Shown here in pieces: positions 1-8,569 of a DNA stretch of 57,525 nucleotides. The notes beneath the pieces are model-generated. The model searched no databases. It was not told the origin of the DNA and was given only the letters and a program-made list of their open reading frames with translations. The translations under genes were made by a program, and so were the position numbers. This stretch comes from Chitinophagaceae bacterium (GTDB lineage: Bacteria > Bacteroidota > Bacteroidia > Chitinophagales > Chitinophagaceae): assembly GCA_016786885.1 (NCBI GenBank), contig JAEUVO010000066.1:1-57525 (forward strand), written 5' to 3'. Within the stretch, counting starts at the first letter, position 1, and each line of letters begins with the position of its first letter.

Positions 1-552
1 TTTACCAGCAGCTTTACCAGCTTTCTTACGTACCACTTCACCAACATAGCGTACACCTTTTCCTTTGTACGGCTCAGGCTTACGAAGACTGCGCAGTTTA
101 GCAGCTACCTGGCCAATCAATTGCTTGTCGATACCTTCCAGTGTAATAATTGGGTTCTGACCTTTTTCCTGAGCAGTAGCCACTTTCAACTCTTTTGGTA
201 CTTCGAATATGATATTGTGAGAATATCCTAAAGCAAGATCCAGTACATTACCCTGGTTGGAAGCTTTAAAACCAACTCCTATCAGTTCCAATTTTCTTTC
301 AATACCATCAGTAACACCTTTCACCATGTTAGCAACAAGTGCACGGTATAATCCATGCATTGCGCGGTGGCGGATCTGATCTGTTGGACGTCCAAAAGAA
401 ACATGACCATCTTTTACTTCTACCGTGATATCACGGTCAATTGCCTGCTTCAGCTCTCCCTTTTTACCTTTTACAGTTACCACATTATCCTTACCAACTG
501 TAATTGTAACTCCTTCAGGAATAGTGATCGACTTTTTACCTATACGAGACAT
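1..552 (-). CDS. rplF: 50S ribosomal protein L6 (3' end outside window)
   Basis: Large-subunit protein L6, which binds 23S rRNA near the sarcin-ricin loop and the factor-binding site. I translated 184 codons from the ATG at 552 to the window edge with no stop, so the C-terminus is missing. The N-terminus MSRIGKKSITIPEG and the internal stretch GRPTDQIRHRAMHGLYRA are typical of L6, and the lysine-rich end suggests only a few residues are cut off. It follows rpsH by 86 bases in the usual spc order (rpsN-rpsH-rplF), so it should be co-transcribed. Identification is by family sequence and context. Confidence 0.95.
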   Translation of the reverse strand, partial: MSRIGKKSITIPEGVTITVGKDNVVTVKGKKGELKQAIDRDITVEVKDGHVSFGRPTDQIRHRAMHGLYRALVANMVKGVTDGIERKLELIGVGFKASNQGNVLDLALGYSHNIIFEVPKELKVATAQEKGQNPIITLEGIDKQLIGQVAAKLRSLRKPEPYKGKGVRYVGEVVRKKAGKAAGK

Positions 553-638
553 AAAATCTGTTTAATTTTTATTTATTGTTTGTCACTGACCGGTCAGCCT
601 ATATAGGTTCGGCTTAATGTATCAGCAACGTTTTCTTT

Positions 639-1037
639 CTAATAAACGTAACACAAAACTTCGCCACCTACGTTTTGCATTTTTGCTTCTTTATCTGTCA
701 TCACTCCTTTAGAAGTGGACAAAATAGCCACCCCTAGCCCATTTTTTACACGACGAAACTCAGCCGGCTTTGCATACTGACGCAAACCCGGGCGGCTTAC
801 TCTTTCCATGCTCTGAATAGCCGGTTGCTTTGTCGATGGATCATACTTCAAAGCGATTTTAATAACGCCTTGTTTATTATCATCCTCAAATTTGTATTTC
901 AGGATATAACCCTGGTTGTACAGGATCTCCGTCATACGTTTTTTTAGATTTGATGCGGGAATATCCACCACACGGTGGCCAGCCATCTGTGCATTACGGA
1001 TTCTTGTCAGAAAATCTGCTATAGGATCTGTTACCAT
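639..1037 (-). CDS. rpsH: 30S ribosomal protein S8
   Basis: Small-subunit primary binding protein of the 16S rRNA central domain; in enterobacteria S8 also represses the spc operon. The 132-residue protein has the family start MVTDPIADFLTRIRNA and the C-terminal block GVAILSTSKGVMTDKEA, with the normal length. It lies between rpsN and rplF in standard order. The 79-base spacer on its 5' side carries a perfect palindrome (1058-1078), described separately. No translational operator could be identified by eye. Confidence 0.98.
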   Translation of the reverse strand: MVTDPIADFLTRIRNAQMAGHRVVDIPASNLKKRMTEILYNQGYILKYKFEDDNKQGVIKIALKYDPSTKQPAIQSMERVSRPGLRQYAKPAEFRRVKNGLGVAILSTSKGVMTDKEAKMQNVGGEVLCYVY

Positions 1038-1057
1038 ATTTTTGCCCTCCTACGTCC

Positions 1058-1078
1058 CGTCTCGTTTTAAACGAGACG
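1058..1078. repeat. Palindromic hairpin in the rpsN-rpsH spacer
   Basis: Two 10-base arms, CGTCTCGTTT and AAACGAGACG, flank a single T. A close relative with the same CGTCTCG...AAACGAGA core lies at 7210-7229 in the rplC-rplD spacer. There is no long T-run after it in the direction of transcription, so it looks like a processing, pausing or stabilising hairpin, or a dispersed repeat, rather than a terminator. Confidence 0.6.
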
Positions 1079-1116
1079 AAATAATTGGAAAAGTTTAGTT
1101 TAATTAATATAATTTT

Positions 1117-1386
1117 TTACCAGCTTGCTTTTTTAAGCCCTGGAATTTTGCCATTCAGTGCCATGTCACGCAATGCTATCCTTGAGATGCCAAAGTAGCG
1201 GACATAACCTTTAGGACGACCAGTCAACTGGCAACGATTCTTCAAACGAACTTTAGAAGAATTTTTCGGCATTTCGTCAAGAGCTTTCCAATCACCTGCT
1301 TTTTTCAGCTCTTCTCTTTTAGCTGCATGCTGGGCGACCATTTTCTCTCTTTTTCTTTGCCTGGCCTTTACTGATGTTTTTGCCAT
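1117..1386 (-). CDS. rpsN: 30S ribosomal protein S14 (zinc-free type)
   Basis: Small-subunit head protein. The 89-residue chain is the long form without the CxxC zinc ribbon; only one cysteine is present, in [20 protein letters not shown]. This form does not depend on zinc, unlike the short S14 induced under zinc starvation in some bacteria. It follows rplE by 14 bases and precedes rpsH, as expected for the spc operon. Confidence 0.98.
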   Translation of the reverse strand: MAKTSVKARQRKREKMVAQHAAKREELKKAGDWKALDEMPKNSSKVRLKNRCQLTGRPKGYVRYFGISRIALRDMALNGKIPGLKKASW

Positions 1387-1400
1387 GTTTATTTATCCTT

Positions 1401-1976
1401 TTAGTTTGAATTATTTTTTGCATTCCTGAAAGGCATACCTAATTCTTTCAGCAACTCATATGCTTCCTCATCGGTATTAGCCGTTGTAACAAAAGTGATA
1501 TCCATACCAGTGATCTTATTCACTTTATCGATATCTATCTCCGGGAATATGATCTGCTCAGTAACTCCCAATGTGTAATTACCACGGCCATCAAAAGCTT
1601 TTTCATTCACACCTTTGAAGTCACGAACACGGGGAAGTGCTACAGAGATCAAACGATCCAGGAACTCATACATCTTCTCTCCGCGAAGTGTAACTCTTGC
1701 GCCAATAGGCATATTTTTACGCAACTTGAAGTTGGAAATATCCTTTTTAGACATTGTAGCTACGGCCTTCTGACCAGAGATAGTAGTTAACTCGTCAATA
1801 GCGATGTCAACCATTTTCTTATCAGATACAGCGCCATTCACACCACGGTTCAGGCAGATCTTCTCCAATTTGGGAGCCTGCATAACAGTTTCGTAGCTGA
1901 ATTTTTTTACCAGAGCAGGTACAACATCTTTTTTGTACTTATCTGCCAGTCTTGGGGTATATGTTTTTGTACTCAT
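1401..1976 (-). CDS. rplE: 50S ribosomal protein L5
   Basis: Binds 5S rRNA and forms part of the central protuberance. I chose the ATG at 1976 ([14 protein letters not shown]), giving 191 residues; the frame can be extended three codons to a GTG at 1985, but L5 homologues usually begin close to the chosen methionine. Family features are the block [12 protein letters not shown] near the N-terminus, [16 protein letters not shown] in the middle, and [16 protein letters not shown] towards the C-terminus. It lies between rplX and rpsN, as expected. Confidence 0.96.
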   Translation of the reverse strand: MSTKTYTPRLADKYKKDVVPALVKKFSYETVMQAPKLEKICLNRGVNGAVSDKKMVDIAIDELTTISGQKAVATMSKKDISNFKLRKNMPIGARVTLRGEKMYEFLDRLISVALPRVRDFKGVNEKAFDGRGNYTLGVTEQIIFPEIDIDKVNKITGMDITFVTTANTDEEAYELLKELGMPFRNAKNNSN

Positions 1977-2005
1977 ATAATTCACTTATTAAGTCAGTCA
2001 AGAAA

Positions 2006-2341
2006 TCAGATTTTCTCTCCTGATTTTTTAGATATCCTTACAGTTTTACCATTCTCTCTTTCTCTCTTCACTTTTGCTGGTGCTTTCGCTTTCGCATCCC
2101 AAAGCATTACATTACTGATTTGTATTGGCGCCTCTTTTTTCACAATACCACCTTTGGTATTCTGAGCGGATGGTTTAGTGTGCTTTGTAATGATGTTAAC
2201 ACCTTCTACAATCACTTTACCTTTTTCTACCAAAACTTCCTTTACCGTACGTGGCTTGGATAAATCTTTATCATCGCCGGTGATCACCACGACACTGTCG
2301 CCTTTACGGATGTTATACTTTGGTTTAAATCTTGCTTTCAT
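2006..2341 (-). CDS. rplX: 50S ribosomal protein L24
   Basis: Assembly-initiator protein of the large subunit, with an N-terminal KOW fold. The 111 residues include the KOW-like segment IRKGDSVVVITGDDKD and the conserved VEGVNIITKHTKPS. The C-terminal third is lysine-rich and is slightly longer than in the shortest family members. It lies 37 bases after rplN and 29 bases before rplE, in standard order. Confidence 0.97.
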   Translation of the reverse strand: MKARFKPKYNIRKGDSVVVITGDDKDLSKPRTVKEVLVEKGKVIVEGVNIITKHTKPSAQNTKGGIVKKEAPIQISNVMLWDAKAKAPAKVKRERENGKTVRISKKSGEKI

Positions 2342-2378
2342 TTTATCTGTCGTTAATGGGTTTTACCCTTTTAATCAA

Positions 2379-2747
2379 TTATAATACTTCAGGTGCTAAG
2401 GAGATAATTTTCATATATCCTTTATCACGGAGTTCCCTGGCTACCGGCCCGAAAATACGAGTACCGCGAGGCTCATCAGACTGGTTCAGTATCACCACTG
2501 CATTGTCATCAAAACGGATATAAGAACCATCTTTGCGGCGAAGTTTGTTGGTAGTACGAACGATCACAGCTTTAGCAACTGTACCTTTTTTAATACCACC
2601 CTGTGGTATTGCATCCTTTACTGTTACTACAATCTTATCGCCAATTCTGGCATAACGCTGACCGCTGTTGCCGAGTACACGGATACAAAGCACCTCTTTG
2701 GCACCACTGTTATCCGCCACATTCAACCGGCTTTCTTGCTGAATCAT
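2379..2747 (-). CDS. rplN: 50S ribosomal protein L14
   Basis: Large-subunit protein at the subunit interface. I set the start at the ATG at 2747 ([19 protein letters not shown]), which gives the canonical 122 residues. The frame stays open upstream to 2825, but those 26 residues do not match L14 and fall in a repeat-rich spacer. Conserved blocks are [19 protein letters not shown] and AIVIL-type residues before the C-terminal segment [15 protein letters not shown]. It is followed by rplX. Confidence 0.97.
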   Translation of the reverse strand: MIQQESRLNVADNSGAKEVLCIRVLGNSGQRYARIGDKIVVTVKDAIPQGGIKKGTVAKAVIVRTTNKLRRKDGSYIRFDDNAVVILNQSDEPRGTRIFGPVARELRDKGYMKIISLAPEVL

Positions 2748-2750
2748 ATT

Positions 2751-2790
2751 TTGAGCTTTTAGCTTTGAGCTGTTAGCTGTTAACCAGCTT
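2751..2790. repeat. AGCT-rich micro-repeat in the rpsQ-rplN spacer
   Basis: The 91-base spacer just upstream of rplN contains overlapping units of the form GAGCTTT, TAGCTTT, GAGCTGT and TAGCTGT, closing with CCAGCTT. It looks like slippage-prone tandem decay of a 7-8 base unit. I see no promoter or gene in it. Confidence 0.55.
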
Positions 2791-2838
2791 ACAGCAATTA
2801 TTATTCTAATTTTTTCAGTTGACAAAAAGCCAACAATA

Positions 2839-3096
2839 CTATTTCACTTTCTCTACTACTTCCACCAATCTCCAGCGTTTTGTTTTACTGAGCGGACGGG
2901 TTTCCATAATTTTTACCACGTCACCAATGCTGCACTCATTTTTATCATCGTGAGCATGGAACTTAGTAGTCTTTTTAACGAACTTACCATAGATGGGGTG
3001 CTTTACTTTTCTTTCTACGGCAACCGTGATGGTTTTAGTCATCTTGTTGCTGGTTACCACACCAATCCTGGTCTTTCTTAAATTTCTTGCTTCCAT
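2839..3096 (-). CDS. rpsQ: 30S ribosomal protein S17
   Basis: Primary 16S rRNA-binding protein with an OB fold. Its 85 residues are the usual length. Family signatures are [19 protein letters not shown] near the N-terminus, [18 protein letters not shown], and [18 protein letters not shown] at the C-terminal half. It lies 13 bases after rpmC. The spacer to rplN is the longest in this part of the operon and carries the repeat at 2751-2790. Confidence 0.98.
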   Translation of the reverse strand: MEARNLRKTRIGVVTSNKMTKTITVAVERKVKHPIYGKFVKKTTKFHAHDDKNECSIGDVVKIMETRPLSKTKRWRLVEVVEKVK

Positions 3097-3109
3097 TTTT
3101 TTAGCTTTA

Positions 3110-3319
3110 TTATGCTTGCTGTTGCTTTAACTTCAATTCCGTTTTCAGTCGGGCAATCTCCCGGCGTAAACCGCGGATGGTCATTGGATTTTCCAATGGT
3201 GAAATGGCATGAGCAAACTCCAGTTTTTTCAAACGCTGTTTATCTTCCTCAAGGCGTGCCTTAAGATCTAGCTCATTCATTCCGTGGATACTTTTTACAA
3301 AATCTGCTTTTTTTGACAT
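3110..3319 (-). CDS. rpmC: 50S ribosomal protein L29
   Basis: Small helical hairpin protein next to the peptide exit tunnel, where the signal recognition particle and trigger factor dock. The 69 residues carry the typical [20 protein letters not shown] helix and the [15 protein letters not shown] helix. It lies between rplP (21-base gap) and rpsQ (13-base gap) in standard order. Confidence 0.97.
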   Translation of the reverse strand: MSKKADFVKSIHGMNELDLKARLEEDKQRLKKLEFAHAISPLENPMTIRGLRREIARLKTELKLKQQQA

Positions 3320-3340
3320 CGCTTTACGATTTATAAATTA

Positions 3341-3763
3341 TTACGCTGTAACCAGGTCACGACGTACAATAAACTTGGTTTTAATAGGAAGCTTACCTGC
3401 AGCCAGTGCTAAAGATGCACGGGCAACCTGCTCACTAACACCGTCAATTTCAAATAAAATGCGGCCTGGCCTTACGACTGCAGCCCAAAACTCGAGGTTC
3501 CCTTTACCCTTACCCATCCTCACTTCTGCAGGTTTTCTTGTGATGGGCTTATCAGGGAAAATACGGATCCATACATTACCTTCTCTTTTCATTTCCCGGG
3601 TTAAGGCCTGACGGGCAGCTTCAATCTGACGGTCAGTAATCCAATGCTGATCTAATGCTTTCAAAGCATAAGAACCAAATGCTATGGTAGTACCTCTCTT
3701 GGCATCGCCTTTCATGCGACCCTTCTGCATTTTCCTGTGCTTCGTTCTTTTCGGTTGTAACAT
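3341..3763 (-). CDS. rplP: 50S ribosomal protein L16
   Basis: Large-subunit protein near the A-site and peptidyl-transferase centre. The 140-residue chain starts [19 protein letters not shown], as in family members, and contains [18 protein letters not shown] and the glycine-rich block [17 protein letters not shown]. It lies between rpsC and rpmC. Length and order are canonical. Confidence 0.98.
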   Translation of the reverse strand: MLQPKRTKHRKMQKGRMKGDAKRGTTIAFGSYALKALDQHWITDRQIEAARQALTREMKREGNVWIRIFPDKPITRKPAEVRMGKGKGNLEFWAAVVRPGRILFEIDGVSEQVARASLALAAGKLPIKTKFIVRRDLVTA

Positions 3764-3802
3764 TGTTTATAATTTCTAGTTACTTGATTCTTTTTTCGAA
3801 AA

Positions 3803-4585
3803 TTAATTTCTTCTTTCCCCTCTTCCGCCACCTCTTCTGTCTCCACCACCTCTTCTGTCATCACGACGTTCTCCACCACGATGATCATCTCTTCTTTCTC
3901 TTCTGTCGCTTACCTCGCTCTTGCCTCCAACAAAGTTGGGGTTCAGGTCTCTCTTCGCTAATACTTCACCCTTACATATCCATACTTTGATCCCTATCTT
4001 GCCATATACAGTCTGCGCAAACACATTTGCATAATCGATATCCATACGGAATGTATGCAGGGGCACACGGCCTTGTTTGAATTCTTCACTACGGGCAATC
4101 TCAGCACCAGCTAAACGACCGCTCAATTTGATCTTGATACCCTCAGCACCCATACGAAGTGCAGAAGCGATAGCCATTTTAGTAGCTCTCTTAAAATTGA
4201 TACGGTTCTCGATCTGACGGGCAATAGTGTCTCCTACGATCATTGCATCCAGCTCCGGACGACGTATCTCAAGAATATTGATCTGAACATCTTCCTTACC
4301 AGTCAGTTTTTTCAACTCTTCTTTGATACGATCAACTTCTCCGCCGCCTTTACCGATAATGATACCAGGTTTTGAAGTGTGGATAGTAACAATCAGCTTA
4401 CCCAGTGTTCTCTCAATTACAATTTTTGAGATACCGCCTTTGTTGATACGGGCATTCAGGTAAGTTCTGATCTTATGATCTTCGATCAGTTTGCCAGCAT
4501 AATCTTTTTTGCTGCCATACCAGTTAGATTCCCATCCACGGATGATGCCTAAACGGTTACCAATCGGATTTGCTTTTTGACCCAT
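3803..4585 (-). CDS. rpsC: 30S ribosomal protein S3 with an Arg/Gly/Asp-rich tail
   Basis: Head protein of the small subunit, part of the mRNA entry channel and its helicase activity. Residues 1-225 match S3: [18 protein letters not shown] at the start, the type II KH motif [19 protein letters not shown] near residue 75, and [20 protein letters not shown]. Residues 226-260 are an added low-complexity tail of RR, DD and GG clusters such as [18 protein letters not shown]. The tail is probably disordered and RNA-binding. It lies between rplV and rplP. Confidence 0.97.
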   Translation of the reverse strand: MGQKANPIGNRLGIIRGWESNWYGSKKDYAGKLIEDHKIRTYLNARINKGGISKIVIERTLGKLIVTIHTSKPGIIIGKGGGEVDRIKEELKKLTGKEDVQINILEIRRPELDAMIVGDTIARQIENRINFKRATKMAIASALRMGAEGIKIKLSGRLAGAEIARSEEFKQGRVPLHTFRMDIDYANVFAQTVYGKIGIKVWICKGEVLAKRDLNPNFVGGKSEVSDRRERRDDHRGGERRDDRRGGGDRRGGGRGERRN

Positions 4586-4612
4586 GTTTATTCAGGTTAT
4601 TCGTTATTACGT

Positions 4613-4960
4613 TTAATTTTTAGATTCTTTTGTGTCCACTATTACAGTAACATGATTACTGCGTTTGCGAACACGGTAACCACGACCCTGCGGAGCAGGA
4701 CGCATTCTCTTTAAAGTTCTTGCTCCATCAACAAAGATTGTTTTTACAACCAGTTGACTTTCATCACCACCTTCATTCTTCTGCTTCCAGTTGCTGATAG
4801 CACTCAGCACCAGTTTGCGCAAAGGAACTGCAGGATGCTTTGGGTTATGCTCCAATTCAGCCAATACTTTTTCTACCTTCTGACCACGGATAAGGTCAGC
4901 AAGCAAACGCATTTTGCGGGGTGAAGTCGGATAATTTCTCAGTTTAGCTACTGCTTCCAT
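4613..4960 (-). CDS. rplV: 50S ribosomal protein L22
   Basis: Large-subunit protein whose beta-hairpin lines the peptide exit tunnel. The 115 residues include the start [20 protein letters not shown] and the tunnel hairpin [20 protein letters not shown], the usual site of macrolide-resistance changes; no obvious lesion is visible. It lies between rpsS and rpsC, with gaps of 17 and 27 bases. Confidence 0.97.
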   Translation of the reverse strand: MEAVAKLRNYPTSPRKMRLLADLIRGQKVEKVLAELEHNPKHPAVPLRKLVLSAISNWKQKNEGGDESQLVVKTIFVDGARTLKRMRPAPQGRGYRVRKRSNHVTVIVDTKESKN

Positions 4961-4977
4961 TTTAATTAGTTTCTAGA

Positions 4978-5247
4978 TTAACCTTCTTTTTTAGAGTGTC
5001 CTTTGAACTGGCGGGTAGGTGCAAATTCGCCTAATTTATGACCTACCATAAATTCCGTTACATACACCGGGATGAACTTATTGCCATTATGCACAGCAAA
5101 AGTATGACCAACAAAATCAGGTGAAATAGTAGAGCGGCGGCTCCATGTCTTGATCACGCCTTTTTTGTTTTTGCCTTCATTCATAGCTAATACTTTCTTT
5201 TCAAGATGAGTAGCTATATAAGGACCTTTTTTAATCGAACGAGCCAT
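4978..5247 (-). CDS. rpsS: 30S ribosomal protein S19
   Basis: Small-subunit head protein contacting the A-site tRNA and the central protuberance. The 89 residues start [19 protein letters not shown] and include [20 protein letters not shown] and the C-terminal block [19 protein letters not shown]. Length and order (rplB-rpsS-rplV) are canonical. Confidence 0.98.
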   Translation of the reverse strand: MARSIKKGPYIATHLEKKVLAMNEGKNKKGVIKTWSRRSTISPDFVGHTFAVHNGNKFIPVYVTEFMVGHKLGEFAPTRQFKGHSKKEG

Positions 5248-5279
5248 GATTTATGTCGTTGTATTGTTAATTAGTTTTA

Positions 5280-6116
5280 TTACTTAGCCAACTTACTTCC
5301 ATTCTTACGCTGGATGATCAGTTTATCACTTCCTTTACCTTTAGTTCTTGTTTTCAGACCTCTTGAGTACTGACCGTTCCTGCTACGAGGCTGACCACCT
5401 GAAGCTTTACCTTCACCACCACCCATCGGGTGATCTACAGGGTTCATTGCCACACCGCGGTTTCTTGGTTTGATGCCTTTCCACCTGTTGCGACCTGCTT
5501 TACCCATACTCTGCAAACTATGGTCGCTATTGCTTACCACACCTACAGTAGCATAACAGTTAATCAATACCTTTCTTAATTCTCCGCTCGGCATTTTCAA
5601 CACCGCATATTTCTCTTCCTTGTTTGTCAATTGAGCTGAGGAACCGGCACTGCGGGCCAACTTACCACCCTGACCAGGCTGCATTTCAATATTATGAACG
5701 TTGGTACCTAGCGGCATGTTCTTCATTGGAAGAGCATTACCAACTTCAGGAGCAACATCTTTCCCGCTTTCCACTTTGGCACCTACCTGTAAACCCTGAG
5801 GAGCCAGGATATAACGCTTCTCACCATCAGTATAATTCAATAGTGCAATGAAAGCTGTACGGTTTGGATCATATTGAATAGACTCTACAGTAGCAATACC
5901 AGCTTTATTTCTCTTGAAATCAATAATACGGTATTTCTTCTTGTGGCCACCACCTCTGTACCGCATAGACAGATGACCAGAAGAGTTACGACCACCAGTT
6001 CTTGGTTTAGCTTCTACAAGGCTCTTTTCAGGAACATTTGTAGTAACCTCAGCATAGGCATTACCGATTCTCCAACGGGTACCGGCTGTAACAGGTTTAA
6101 ATTTTCTTAGTGCCAT
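5280..6116 (-). CDS. rplB: 50S ribosomal protein L2
   Basis: Core large-subunit protein needed for peptidyl-transferase activity and subunit joining. The 278 residues contain [20 protein letters not shown] near residue 42, [20 protein letters not shown] in the middle, and the conserved [20 protein letters not shown] segment with the histidine implicated in catalysis. The lysine-rich C-terminus is typical. It is followed by rpsS (32-base gap) and preceded by a 112-base spacer with two small hairpins. Confidence 0.98.
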   Translation of the reverse strand: MALRKFKPVTAGTRWRIGNAYAEVTTNVPEKSLVEAKPRTGGRNSSGHLSMRYRGGGHKKKYRIIDFKRNKAGIATVESIQYDPNRTAFIALLNYTDGEKRYILAPQGLQVGAKVESGKDVAPEVGNALPMKNMPLGTNVHNIEMQPGQGGKLARSAGSSAQLTNKEEKYAVLKMPSGELRKVLINCYATVGVVSNSDHSLQSMGKAGRNRWKGIKPRNRGVAMNPVDHPMGGGEGKASGGQPRSRNGQYSRGLKTRTKGKGSDKLIIQRKNGSKLAK

Positions 6117-6138
6117 TTTTCAATTTCTTTTACCCTAA

Positions 6139-6218
6139 TCCTCTTAAAGAGGAATTACAGGGCCTAATTTATTTCAACACTTCGCGGCGGTTGTTTGCCT
6201 TACTTTTTCCTTAAAGGA
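6139..6218. repeat. Two small hairpins in the rplW-rplB spacer
   Basis: TCCTCTT-A-AAGAGGA lies at 6139-6153 and TCCTT-A-AAGGA at 6208-6218. Each is followed within a few bases by a G-run (CAGGG and GGAGG). The same shape, a CCT/AGG hairpin plus a trailing G-run, recurs at 25139-25166 and 40948-40974. No T-tract follows, so they are not intrinsic terminators. Confidence 0.45.
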
Positions 6219-6228
6219 TTGGAGGTGG

Positions 6229-6528
6229 TTAAATATTTGAATACAGATCAATATTCTCACCTTCTGCTACTGTTACAAAGGCCTTCTTGTATGCAGGCTT
6301 ACGGCCTGAGATTACACCAGCTTTTGTAAAGCGGCTTTTATTTTTCCCCGGAACAACAGCAGTGTTAACACCTGTTACGGTTACACCGTAAAAGCTCTCT
6401 ACTGCTTTTTTAATTTCCAGTTTGTTTGCTTTTTTGGCCACTTTGAAAGCATAGCGATGCAGTTTGTCCTGCTGTGCATTTGCTTTTTCTGTCAAAATGG
6501 GTTTTATCAATACTTCAGAAAGTTTCAT
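6229..6528 (-). CDS. rplW: 50S ribosomal protein L23
   Basis: Protein at the exit of the peptide tunnel, where trigger factor docks. The 99 residues have the family core IKPILTEKANAQQDKLHRYA near the N-terminus and KLEIKKAVESFYGVTVTGVN, followed by the basic loop that contacts 23S rRNA. It lies between rplD (25-base gap) and rplB. Confidence 0.97.
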   Translation of the reverse strand: MKLSEVLIKPILTEKANAQQDKLHRYAFKVAKKANKLEIKKAVESFYGVTVTGVNTAVVPGKNKSRFTKAGVISGRKPAYKKAFVTVAEGENIDLYSNI

Positions 6529-6553
6529 TTCTTACTCTTTAGAATGTTTTAAA

Positions 6554-7189
6554 TTATGCTTCCGCCTTTTCATCATCTGCAAAAATCTTTGCTGCACTTT
6601 CAGTTAATACCAGTACTTCAGAATTGACAATATCATATGTATTGATATCACTCAGTAAAACTCCTAATACAGAAGGAACATTACGGATTGACAACTGAAG
6701 ATTATCATTATTCTCAGGCATGATGAACATTGCTTTCTTATCAGCAACTTTCAGGCTGCCCATAATTTCCATAAAGCTTTTGGTTTTTGGAGAGTCCATC
6801 GTAATGTCCTCAACTACAACAATTGCATTATCCTTTGCTTTGTAGCTTAGTGCAGAAATTTTTGCCAGGTCTTTTACCTTGCGGTTCAACTTGATGTCAT
6901 AAGAGTGCGGCTTTGGACCGAAAATAGTACCACCACCCTTGTATAAAGGGTTACGGATATTACCCTTACGGCTTCCACCAGTCCCTTTTTGACGATGCAG
7001 CTTACGGCTGGCACCCTGTACTTCAGCACGGGTCTTCACTTTGTGAGTTCCCTGACGTTGTGCAGCAAGGTATTGTTTAACGGCCAGGTAGATAACATGG
7101 TTATTGGGCTCAGCACCAAAGATCTCTTCGGGAAGCTCCACTGTTCTGCCTGTCGCCTTTCCTTTTGTATTTAAAACTTCAACTTTCAT
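6554..7189 (-). CDS. rplD: 50S ribosomal protein L4
   Basis: Large-subunit protein with a long loop in the exit tunnel; in gammaproteobacteria L4 also represses the S10 operon, though no equivalent leader is evident here. The 211 residues include the loop signature RQKGTGGSRKGNIRNPLYKG and GPKPHSYDIKLNRKVKDLA. The tunnel loop shows no obvious macrolide-resistance deletion. It lies between rplC and rplW. Confidence 0.97.
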   Translation of the reverse strand: MKVEVLNTKGKATGRTVELPEEIFGAEPNNHVIYLAVKQYLAAQRQGTHKVKTRAEVQGASRKLHRQKGTGGSRKGNIRNPLYKGGGTIFGPKPHSYDIKLNRKVKDLAKISALSYKAKDNAIVVVEDITMDSPKTKSFMEIMGSLKVADKKAMFIMPENNDNLQLSIRNVPSVLGVLLSDINTYDIVNSEVLVLTESAAKIFADDEKAEA

Positions 7190-7209
7190 TTTCTTATCAT
7201 TTTATCTTT

Positions 7210-7229
7210 CGTCTCGCCTTAAACGAGAT
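7210..7229. repeat. Imperfect palindrome in the rplC-rplD spacer
   Basis: CGTCTCG-CCTTAAA-CGAGATC, nearly the same sequence as the palindrome at 1058-1078. The core CGTCTCG and AAACGAGA are shared, with two differences in the loop. Two copies in spacers of one operon suggest a dispersed repeat or a common RNA signal. Confidence 0.5.
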
Positions 7230-7246
7230 CAGGATGCTATCAAAAC

Positions 7247-7864
7247 TTATTTCTGAATTAAAACAATTGAACCGTTGTGACCAGGTACAGAACCGCTAAC
7301 CAGGATGTAATTCTTTTCTGCAAAAATCTTTACCACTTGCAGGCCTTTCATTTTTACACGGTCATTACCCATACGGCCTGCCATACGAACACCCTTCATT
7401 ACACGGCTGGCATCTGATGAGTTACCGAGTGAACCCGGAGCTCTCTGACGATCATGCTGACCGTGAGATTGCTGTCCTACACCATGGAAACCGTGGCGTT
7501 TAACAACACCCTGGAATCCTTTACCTTTTGTAGTACCTACCACTTCAACTTTATCGCCTTCTGCGAAAATGTCAACAGTAATGGTTTCACCAATATTTTT
7601 TTCGATTGAAAAATCGCGGAATTCTTTGGAGAATTTTTTTGGAGCTGTTTGAGCTTTTGCGAAGTGATTTACTTCGGCTTTAGTGGAATGCTTTTCATTT
7701 TTGTCGCCAAAAGAAAGCTGGAGAGCATTGTACCCATCAGACTCTTTGGTCTTAACATGAGTAACTACACAGGGACCTGCCTCAATGATCGTACAGGCAG
7801 TCTGTTTGCCGGAAGGATCGAAGATACTGGTCATCCCAATTTTTTTCCCAATAATACCTTTCAT
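7247..7864 (-). CDS. rplC: 50S ribosomal protein L3
   Basis: Early-assembly large-subunit protein near the peptidyl-transferase centre. I chose the ATG at 7864 ([17 protein letters not shown], 205 residues), because the only alternative, three codons upstream, is a TTG. Family blocks are [20 protein letters not shown], with the glutamine that is methylated in many species, and [21 protein letters not shown] 240-base spacer separates it from rpsJ, long for this junction. Confidence 0.97.
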   Translation of the reverse strand: MKGIIGKKIGMTSIFDPSGKQTACTIIEAGPCVVTHVKTKESDGYNALQLSFGDKNEKHSTKAEVNHFAKAQTAPKKFSKEFRDFSIEKNIGETITVDIFAEGDKVEVVGTTKGKGFQGVVKRHGFHGVGQQSHGQHDRQRAPGSLGNSSDASRVMKGVRMAGRMGNDRVKMKGLQVVKIFAEKNYILVSGSVPGHNGSIVLIQK

Positions 7865-8104
7865 GTTGTTCAATTTATGCCTGCAAGGTTATTGGGACAT
7901 TTCAAACCCGAAAGTCTGAACTTCAATCCCCGTTTGCCACCGACCTTTTCCTTTATGGGGAAGTACCGGTAGTAAACAAACCCTGAATGGCTTGTTTTAT
8001 GTTTAGTGGCCAGAGCTCTTTTTTCTTTCGCTTTTAACGAACGATTGAGAGATAGCAAAAATTTAAATCAATATATAAGAACTAATGAGGCAATGCCTCT
8101 TCTT
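7865..8104 (-). other. Long rpsJ-rplC spacer (240 bases) without a convincing gene
   Basis: This junction is usually short. A TTG-initiated frame of 62 codons (7870-8058) fills most of it but has no ATG start and resembles no protein I know, so I do not call a gene. A CCCC...GGGG-flanked segment around 7928-7961 could fold. No terminator-like hairpin with a T-run is visible, so transcription probably continues from rpsJ into rplC. Confidence 0.4.
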
Positions 8105-8410
8105 CTACGCTTTAATCTCAACTTCCACTCCGCTGGGTAAATCCAGCTTGCTCAACGCATCCACCGTACGGCTTGAAGACGTGTAGATATCCAGTAAACG
8201 CTTATGCGTAGCTAACTGGAACTGCTCACGGCTTTTCTTATTTACGTGGGGTGAACGCAATACAGTAAAAATTTTACGGCGGGTAGGCAGAGGAATAGGA
8301 CCTGTTACCACGGCGCCGGTACTGCGTACCGTTTTTACGATCTTTTCAGCTGATTTGTCTACCAGGTTGTGATCGTAAGACTGTAATTTGATTCTGATTC
8401 GCTGAGACAT
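8105..8410 (-). CDS. rpsJ: 30S ribosomal protein S10
   Basis: Small-subunit head protein (also NusE in antitermination). The start at 8410 ([18 protein letters not shown]) gives the canonical 101 residues; the frame continues upstream to 8443, but that extension runs into the promoter box. Signature: [20 protein letters not shown] and [15 protein letters not shown]. It is the first gene of the S10 operon here, about 25 bases downstream of the inferred transcription start. Confidence 0.98.
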   Translation of the reverse strand: MSQRIRIKLQSYDHNLVDKSAEKIVKTVRSTGAVVTGPIPLPTRRKIFTVLRSPHVNKKSREQFQLATHKRLLDIYTSSSRTVDALSKLDLPSGVEVEIKA

Positions 8411-8440
8411 GTGTAAAATCCCAATTTTCTTTTGGGAGTG

Positions 8441-8472
8441 CAAAGGTAAGGGTGAAGGCTATTCCTTCCAAA
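8441..8472 (-). promoter_or_regulatory. Consensus Bacteroidota promoter of the S10 operon
   Basis: Read on the minus strand: TTTG (8472-8469), 20 bases, then TACCTTTG (8448-8441). This is a full match to the known Bacteroidota housekeeping pattern (TTTG at -33, TAnnTTTG at -7). Transcription should start near 8436. The short leader contains CCCAA...TTGGG (8420-8436), which can form a small hairpin at the 5' end. The same arrangement with identical spacing precedes the initiator tRNA. Confidence 0.8.
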
Positions 8473-8569
8473 TAGTTGGGAAAGAATTTTGTAGGTTGTG
8501 AACAAACTTATTATTTATCATTTTCAATAAACATAGGTGATTGATTTTCAGACTTAACTTAGTGCCTTG

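Noticed and set aside
2748..2825. 26-codon N-terminal extension of L14
   Set aside because: No family match, and it consists of a repeat-rich spacer; the canonical start at 2747 gives exactly 122 residues.
6948..6954. GGGTTAC inside rplD as an ECF promoter
   Set aside because: No GTAT block lies 15 bases downstream and it is within coding sequence.
7870..8058. 62-codon frame between rpsJ and rplC
   Set aside because: It starts with TTG, matches no protein I know, and lies in a spacer that may simply be enlarged. I describe the spacer instead.
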